Both the position numbers and the translations under genes were made by a program. From Candidatus Kouleothrix ribensis (GTDB taxonomy: Bacteria; Chloroflexota; Chloroflexia; Chloroflexales; Roseiflexaceae): a stretch of DNA of 64,000 nt. The notes under the pieces were generated by a model. The model worked only from the letters and a program-made list of their open reading frames with translations, searched no databases and had not been told where the DNA came from. The stretch is taken from NCBI GenBank assembly GCA_016722075.1, contig JADKGW010000001.1:3038001-3102000 (forward strand). The letters run 5' to 3'. Every line of letters begins with the position of its first letter. Positions within the stretch are counted from its first letter, which is position 1. Below, piece after piece: positions 59,226 to 64,000 of the stretch.

Positions 59226-59396
59226 ATGTTGCGAGGCCTCGCGACGATCAGCTACTGGGCGGCCGACCATGACGCAGCAACGCAGTGGTATGCCGCGTTG
59301 CTGGGGCAAACGCCGTATTTTGAACGTCCTGGCTACGCCGAGTTCTGCCTGGGCGACTCTCAGCACGAGTTGGGCCTGATCGAGATGAAGATATGA
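59226..59396 (+). CDS. Truncated glyoxalase/VOC-domain protein
   Basis: ATG 59226 (AAAGGAAG upstream) to TGA 59394 gives 56 residues: LRGLATISYWAADHDAATQW YAALLGQTPYFERPGYAEFC LGDSQHELGLIEMK. This is the first half of a vicinal-oxygen-chelate (glyoxalase-like) domain, whose normal length is about 125. The second beta-alpha-beta-beta-beta half is absent. Such half domains can dimerise to a VOC fold, but more likely the gene is truncated by deletion. Confidence 0.72.
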   Translation: MLRGLATISYWAADHDAATQWYAALLGQTPYFERPGYAEFCLGDSQHELGLIEMKI

Positions 59397-59464
59397 TCTT
59401 GTTCCGCAACGTACTGCAGGCAACACAAACTCTCGTGGCCTACTAATGATACAAGGGCAATCAG

Positions 59465-59818
59465 ATGCATGAGCTGAAAAACGACCTTCCAGTCCTTGCG
59501 TTCACGGCTGCGGCCACCTTACGGGCGTGGCTGGTCGAGAATCACGCAACCTCACAGGGAATCTGGCTTCGGATCTACAAAAGAAGCTCCGGCGTCGAAT
59601 CTGTTACGTTTGAAGAGGTACTTGACGCGGGCCTCTGCTTTGGCTGGAGCGAAAGCATGCGACGCAAAGGTGATGCAGAATCATATTTGCAACGCTTTGC
59701 TCCGCGCCGCAGAGCCGGCACAGCGTCAAAGCGAAACATGGAACACGTTGAGCGACTCATCAAGGAAAAGCAGATGACACCTGCTGGATTCAAAGCGCTT
59801 GGAATCGAGCCAGATTAG
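59465..59818 (+). CDS. YdeI/OmpD-associated-type protein, short form
   Basis: The 117-residue protein reads DLPVLAFTAAATLRAWLVEN HATSQGIWLRIYKRSSGVES and VTFEEVLDAGLCFGWSESMR, with the QRFAPRR motif at residue 77. These are characteristic of the YdeI family. Typical members have about 190 residues; here the protein ends soon after EKQMTPAGFKALGIEPD, so the C-terminal subdomain is missing. The role of the family is unclear (bacteriocin-protection-type annotation). AAGGGC upstream is a weak ribosome site. Confidence 0.8.
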   Translation: MHELKNDLPVLAFTAAATLRAWLVENHATSQGIWLRIYKRSSGVESVTFEEVLDAGLCFGWSESMRRKGDAESYLQRFAPRRRAGTASKRNMEHVERLIKEKQMTPAGFKALGIEPD

Positions 59819-59966
59819 CGACGTGCCGCGCTGACGTTCGCCGTGGCCACATCGATCTGGCGGCGGAATAGTCATCTCCTGGATACAGACAGCGGCCCAT
59901 TCATGCCAGCTGACAGGCGCCGCATGTAGTAGAATAAACACATGCAGGTTCTATCAGGCTGATTAT

Positions 59967-62657
59967 ATGGGTGAGATAACACCACAGCCCGCGCATGCCC
60001 CAACGAATCTCCTACGAACCAGGCTGGAGCCGCCGCACCCGCCTACGCCGGTTGTGCTCCGTCCAGCGCTCCTCGCATGCATCGACACCGGGCTGGCCCG
60101 GAAGCTCACGCTGCTGGCCGCACCCGCCGGGTTCGGCAAGACCACCCTGCTGGCCACCTGGGCTGCCGCCGCGCCATGCCCGGTCGCCTGGGTCACCTGC
60201 GATGCCGGCGACAACGACCCGGTGCGGTTCTGGAGCTCCGTGCTGAGTACCTGCCAGGCCTGGGATGCCGCGATCGGCAAGGCCGGGCTGGCCACATTAC
60301 GCCTGGCTCAGCAGCCGGAGCCTGGTGCCGTGCTGACCGCCTTCATCAACGAGTTGGCGCAGCTTCCCGGACAGCGCGCCCTGGTACTCGACGACTATCA
60401 CACCATCAGTGACTCGGCGCTGCACGCGCAGGTCGCGCTGCTGATCGAGCATGCGCCGCGCACGCTCCACATTATCCTGGCGACGCGCACCATACCGGAA
60501 TTGCCGCTCGCGCGCTGGCGGGTGCGCAACGAACTGACCGAACTCGGCGCCGATGAGCTGCGCTTTTCAACCGATGAGGTATGCACCTTTCTGACCCAGA
60601 CATTGGCGGTCATGCCCGCACCCGAGCTGGTGGCACAGGTGGCGCAGCAGACCGACGGGTGGGTAGCTGGCCTACGCCTGGTAGCGCTCGCAGCGGGTCA
60701 GCGCGGCGCGCCAGCGCTGGCTTCGTTTAGCGGCAGGCATCCGCACGTGGTTGCATACCTGGTGAGCGAGGTGCTGGACGCTCAGGCCGAACCGCTGCGT
60801 ACCTTTCTGCTCCTGACGAGCGCTCTTGCCCGGCTGAACGCTGGCCTGTGCGATGCCGTGACTGGCCGGAGCGACAGCGCGCAGCTGCTCGATCAGCTGG
60901 TGCATACGAATCTCTTTCTGCTGCCGCTCGGCGCTACCGAGCACGGCTGGTATCGCTACTACCCGCTCTTCGCCGAGGCGCTGCAGCAGTATGCGCGGCA
61001 GCAGCTTGATTCTGCCGCGCTCCAGACGCTCCACACCCACGCCTGCGCCTGGTATGAAGCGCACGGCCTGCTTCCGGAGGCGGTCGATGCGGCGCTTGCC
61101 GCCGCAGCCTGGGAGCGCGCGGCAACGCTGATTGAAGCGCTTGTCGCCCGTGACGGCTTCAACCAGGCGCACACGCTGCGCCGCTGGGTCGAGCAGATGC
61201 CGGCGGCGGCGGTACAGTCGCGCCCGCTGCTCTGCTTTGGCTACGCGGTTGCGCTGCTGTTCACCTCCGACCGCTACGCCCCCGCGACTGCGGCTGTAGT
61301 CGAGCGCTGGGTACAGCTGGCCGAGGCGCACTGGCAGGTCGAACGGAACACGCCCCGGCTCGGCCAGGTCGCAGCGCTGCGGGCCATGGTCGCGTTCTGG
61401 CAGGACGACCTGCCACGCACCTTCGCCTACACCCAGCAGGCCCGCGCACTACTGGATACACACGATGTCCTGTATCAGGGAATTTGCCGTTTGTACGCGG
61501 GGATCGAGGCCCTACTGGACGGCAAGGTCGCCGACGCCAAAGACCTGGCGCTGGAGGCGCGCGCGCTCTGTGCGATCAGCCAGAATACGCAGGGCGTGCT
61601 CGCCTCTATGTATGTGCTGGCCTCCGCCTGTATGCAGCAGGGCAACCTGGATCAGGCGGCTGCGCTGTGGCAGGAATGGCTGGATGCAGCCGTTGGCGAC
61701 ATGGACATGCTCGATGATCAGAGTGAGGCGCTGCTCGGCCTGGCCATGGTGGCCTACGAACGCAACCAGCTGGATCTCGCCGCGCAACAGGCCGCACGAG
61801 CGTTCGCCTTGGCCCAGCAGCGCCGCGCCGAACGGGTTCGCGTCCAGGCCACGCTACTGCTCGCACGGATCCAGCATGCGCGTGGGCACACCCCTCAGGC
61901 CCAGCAGCAAGCGCAGGCGCTGGCGACCCAGACCCAGGTGCCCTTGCTGCTGCGCGACATCGCCGCAGTGCAGGCGCAGCTGGCGCTTGCCGCTGATGAC
62001 CTGGACGCGGTGCAGTACTGGCATGCGGCACTGGCGGCGCAGCGCAAGCCTGCTGCACCCATCCAGCAAGAGCAGGAGGCGCTGATCGTCGCCCAATTGC
62101 ATGGGGCGCTTGGCGAGCACAGCGCCGCGCTCCAGCTTCTAGAGCCGTGGTACACCGATGCGGTAGCGCACGGCAGAACCCGCAGCGAGATCGCGATCCT
62201 GCTGATCCAGGCGCAGGCCTATGCCGCACAAGGTGAAGCGGCGCCGGCGGCGCGAGCGCTTGCCCGCGCGCTGCTGCTGGGCCAGCCGCGCGGGCTGGCC
62301 CGCCTGTTCCTGGACAACGGCGCGCCGCTGGGAGCGCTGCTGCAGGCCGTCGCGCCCACGCTCAGCCGCAGGCTGGCGGCCTATGCCGCAGGCTTGCTGC
62401 AAACGTTGACGCCGGCTCATGCCGCAGATGCAGCGCAGCGAGTGCTGCGCTTGGAGCCACTGAGCGCACAGGAACTGCGGGTCTTGCGCCTGCTGGTGGC
62501 CGGTCGCTCGAACGCCGAGATCGCCCACGATTTGATCATCTCCACCAATACGGTCAAGACCCATATTAAGAGCATCTATCGCAAGCTCGACGTCAACTCG
62601 CGCGCTGCAGCGCGCGCCGCCGCCCGCGAGTTAGATCTGCTCAAACCGCACCGTTAG
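59967..62657 (+). CDS. MalT-like LuxR regulator with ATPase domain
   Basis: The 896-residue product has AAPAGFGKTT (Walker A, residues 51-60), RALVLDDYHTISDSALHAQV (Walker B) and HIILATRTIPELPLARWRVR. A TPR-like region of about 500 residues follows. The last 65 residues are the LuxR HTH (LSAQELRVLRLLVAGRSNAE, STNTVKTHIKSIYRKLDVNS RAAARAAAREL). It has the same architecture as the gene at 49940 but no low-complexity insert. ATG 59967 has only a weak upstream site. Its own regulatory target is not evident; the downstream PEP-synthase-like gene with its palindrome is a candidate. Confidence 0.92.
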   Translation: MGEITPQPAHAPTNLLRTRLEPPHPPTPVVLRPALLACIDTGLARKLTLLAAPAGFGKTTLLATWAAAAPCPVAWVTCDAGDNDPVRFWSSVLSTCQAWDAAIGKAGLATLRLAQQPEPGAVLTAFINELAQLPGQRALVLDDYHTISDSALHAQVALLIEHAPRTLHIILATRTIPELPLARWRVRNELTELGADELRFSTDEVCTFLTQTLAVMPAPELVAQVAQQTDGWVAGLRLVALAAGQRGAPALASFSGRHPHVVAYLVSEVLDAQAEPLRTFLLLTSALARLNAGLCDAVTGRSDSAQLLDQLVHTNLFLLPLGATEHGWYRYYPLFAEALQQYARQQLDSAALQTLHTHACAWYEAHGLLPEAVDAALAAAAWERAATLIEALVARDGFNQAHTLRRWVEQMPAAAVQSRPLLCFGYAVALLFTSDRYAPATAAVVERWVQLAEAHWQVERNTPRLGQVAALRAMVAFWQDDLPRTFAYTQQARALLDTHDVLYQGICRLYAGIEALLDGKVADAKDLALEARALCAISQNTQGVLASMYVLASACMQQGNLDQAAALWQEWLDAAVGDMDMLDDQSEALLGLAMVAYERNQLDLAAQQAARAFALAQQRRAERVRVQATLLLARIQHARGHTPQAQQQAQALATQTQVPLLLRDIAAVQAQLALAADDLDAVQYWHAALAAQRKPAAPIQQEQEALIVAQLHGALGEHSAALQLLEPWYTDAVAHGRTRSEIAILLIQAQAYAAQGEAAPAARALARALLLGQPRGLARLFLDNGAPLGALLQAVAPTLSRRLAAYAAGLLQTLTPAHAADAAQRVLRLEPLSAQELRVLRLLVAGRSNAEIAHDLIISTNTVKTHIKSIYRKLDVNSRAAARAAARELDLLKPHR

Positions 62658-62669
62658 CTCCACCCTGCC

Positions 62670-62710
62670 CCTCACCCCACTAATCACCCCACTAATCACC
62701 CCCCCTGGGG
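62670..62710. repeat. Tandem CACCCCACTAAT units
   Basis: CACCCCACTAAT occurs twice in tandem and is followed by a related CACCCCCCC within the 124-bp gap between the MalT-like and PEP-synthase-like genes. It is a short direct repeat of unknown function. Confidence 0.55.
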
Positions 62711-62740
62711 GATACCGCCCTCACCCCGTTCCCGACTATC

Positions 62741-62760
62741 GTACAAACATCGATTTGTAC
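62741..62760 (+). promoter_or_regulatory. Operator-like palindrome upstream of the PEP-synthase-like gene
   Basis: GTACAAA-CATCGA-TTTGTAC is a perfect 7-bp inverted repeat with a 6-bp spacer, ending 20 bp before ATG 62781. Such symmetry is typical of TetR-, AcrR- or LacI-like repressor sites, so the gene is probably repressed by a dimeric regulator encoded elsewhere. Confidence 0.65.
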
Positions 62761-62780
62761 CGTAGCAGGGAGGTTTGATC

Positions 62781-64000
62781 ATGGAACGCACCCCCGTCGA
62801 ATCGGTCACCTACGCCGATGCCGTGCGCTGGTTTGAAAGCCTGGATCGCCACGCGCTAACCGAGGCGGGTGGCAAAGGCGCCAATCTCGGCGAGCTCACC
62901 CGCGCCGGATTGCCGGTGCCGCCCGGCTTTGTAGTGACAGCTGCGGCCTATCGCGCCGTGCTAGCCGTCGCCGGCCTACCCGTGCGGATTGCCGCACGGC
63001 TTGAAGGCCTAGCAGTGCAGGATCTGGCGGCATTGCAAGTGGCCAGCCGCGAGATTAGCGCCTGGATCGCAGCTGCCGCTGTGCCTGCGTCCATCCAGGC
63101 GGCTATCACGCACGCCTATGCCGCCCTGTGCGAACGTATGGCAACAGAAGCGGACGATCTGCCCGTCGCGGTGCGCTCGAGCGCGACCGCGGAAGATCTG
63201 CCCACGGCCTCGTTTGCCGGCCAGCAGGAGACCTTTCTGCATGTGCGCGGCACGGCGGCCGTCCTGGCCCATGTCCAGCGCTGCTGGGCCAGCCTCTGGA
63301 CACCCCAGGCAATTGCGTATCGCGCGGGCATGGGCTTCGACCACGCGGACGTGGCCCTGGCGGTGGTGGTCCAGGCGATGGCGCCCGCCGACGTGGCCGG
63401 GGTCATGTTCACCGCCAATCCCGTGTCCGGCCGGCACGACGAGCTCCTGATCAGCGCTGGCTACGGCCTGGGCGAGTCGGTCGTCAGCGGCAGCATTACG
63501 CCCGACACCTTTGTGCTTGCGCCCGACGGCACGCTGCGGGCGCGCACGCTTGGCACCAAAGCACAGCGCAGCGTGCCCGACGGCAATGGCACGCGCACTG
63601 AGCCGGTGCCCGATGCATGGCAGGCGCGCTTCTGCCTCGGCGACCAGGATCTGGCCGCACTGGCCGGGCTGGCCCGCCGGGTGGCCGCGCACTACGGCAC
63701 TCCGCAGGATACCGAGTGGGCGCTGGGCGGCGGCACGCTGTACCTGTTGCAGGCCCGTCCGATCACCACGCTATCGGCTGAGCCGGTTGTGCCCTCCACA
63801 CCCGACGAAGCGCCGATCAATCGCAAGCCTTCAGGGATCAAGCAGCTGCTGGAGTACTGGCCCGAGCCGCCCACGCCGCTGGATCTCGCGTTCTTCCGCG
63901 CTGCCAGCGCAGGCACCAATACGCTCCTGCGCCTCTTCGGTCTGCGGCCTGCGCGCGAGTTGCCCGAGCCGGTCGAGCAGCCTGATGGCCGTATGGCCGT
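62781..64000 (+). CDS. PEP-synthase/rifampin-phosphotransferase-like protein (3' end outside window)
   Basis: ATG 62781 follows AGGGAGG; about 406 codons are visible and the frame runs off the window. The N-terminal ATP-grasp-like domain is clear: GGKGANLGELTRAGLPVPPG, VAVRSSATAEDLPTASFAGQ, MFTANPVSGRHDELLISAGY and GLGESVVSGSITPDTFVL. It also contains TEWALGGGTLYLLQARPIT. This is shared by PEP synthase and rifampin phosphotransferase (Rph), which differ in the second half and its swivelling His domain, outside the window. A palindrome at 62741 probably controls it. Rph would phosphorylate rifamycin; PEP synthase would make phosphoenolpyruvate from pyruvate and ATP. Confidence 0.9.
   Translation, partial: MERTPVESVTYADAVRWFESLDRHALTEAGGKGANLGELTRAGLPVPPGFVVTAAAYRAVLAVAGLPVRIAARLEGLAVQDLAALQVASREISAWIAAAAVPASIQAAITHAYAALCERMATEADDLPVAVRSSATAEDLPTASFAGQQETFLHVRGTAAVLAHVQRCWASLWTPQAIAYRAGMGFDHADVALAVVVQAMAPADVAGVMFTANPVSGRHDELLISAGYGLGESVVSGSITPDTFVLAPDGTLRARTLGTKAQRSVPDGNGTRTEPVPDAWQARFCLGDQDLAALAGLARRVAAHYGTPQDTEWALGGGTLYLLQARPITTLSAEPVVPSTPDEAPINRKPSGIKQLLEYWPEPPTPLDLAFFRAASAGTNTLLRLFGLRPARELPEPVEQPDGRMA

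Noticed and set aside
1..64000. tRNA or rRNA genes
   Set aside because: No cloverleaf with a GGTTCRANNC arm or rRNA core sequence was noticed by eye; a covariance-model scan would be decisive.

Overview
The window looks like an accessory-rich stretch of a Chloroflexota chromosome, most like the filamentous Chloroflexales/Herpetosiphon-type lineages. The indications are high GC; several very large STAND-type regulators (SARP/BTAD with NB-ARC, and MalT-like LuxR); big secreted beta-helix and FG-GAP surface proteins ending in a short L-P-hydrophobic-basic tail; small palindromic and tandem repeats; and many gene remnants. This is inference from gene content. No rRNA, tRNA or CRISPR array was seen.

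Layout. 1-2.9 kb: end of an unknown ORF, a putative PD-(D/E)XK nuclease, and remnants of a zinc-ribbon protein and a cadherin-like/YD-repeat-type lipoprotein, closed by a perfect 38-bp palindrome. 3.2-5.9 kb: a LuxR regulator diverging from a cupin and an NmrA-like reductase. 6-10.4 kb: a PIN/antitoxin pair and mobile-element debris (serine recombinase, ISAs1-like transposase, MocR pseudogene, a DDE transposase). 10.5-20.8 kb: a glycosyltransferase-racemase operon, an SDR, a secreted TAP-like peptidase, DUF3574, SnoaL-like and DUF418 genes, and a SARP regulator. 21-26.6 kb: small membrane proteins, a lamin-tail pseudogene and a polymorphic-repeat surface protein. 27-31.1 kb: a decayed Wadjet (Jet) plasmid-defence locus with an intact jetD and a jetC broken by deletion and by a clean IS5-family insertion. 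31.5-34 kb: an FG-GAP surface protein. 34.5-43 kb: a SARP/NB-ARC/WD40 giant, its decayed paralogue, STAS-domain proteins and a hydrolase. 43.3-49.5 kb: a six-gene membrane-protein operon in which a DUF2306 gene is split by an IS1182-type element. 49.9-64 kb: two MalT-like regulators, a cupin, a hydrolase, several truncated small genes, a MerR regulator, and the start of a PEP-synthase-like gene that runs off the edge.

Working together. The Jet remnant cannot be a functional Wadjet because jetA, jetB and the JetC Walker A half are absent, yet jetD is full length. Both insertion sequences have exact target duplications, so the ancestral reading frames can be reconstructed on paper. Decay is the dominant theme: at least fifteen loci are truncated, frameshifted or carry premature stops. 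Coordinates and frames were read by hand; family calls rest on motif recognition without database searches.
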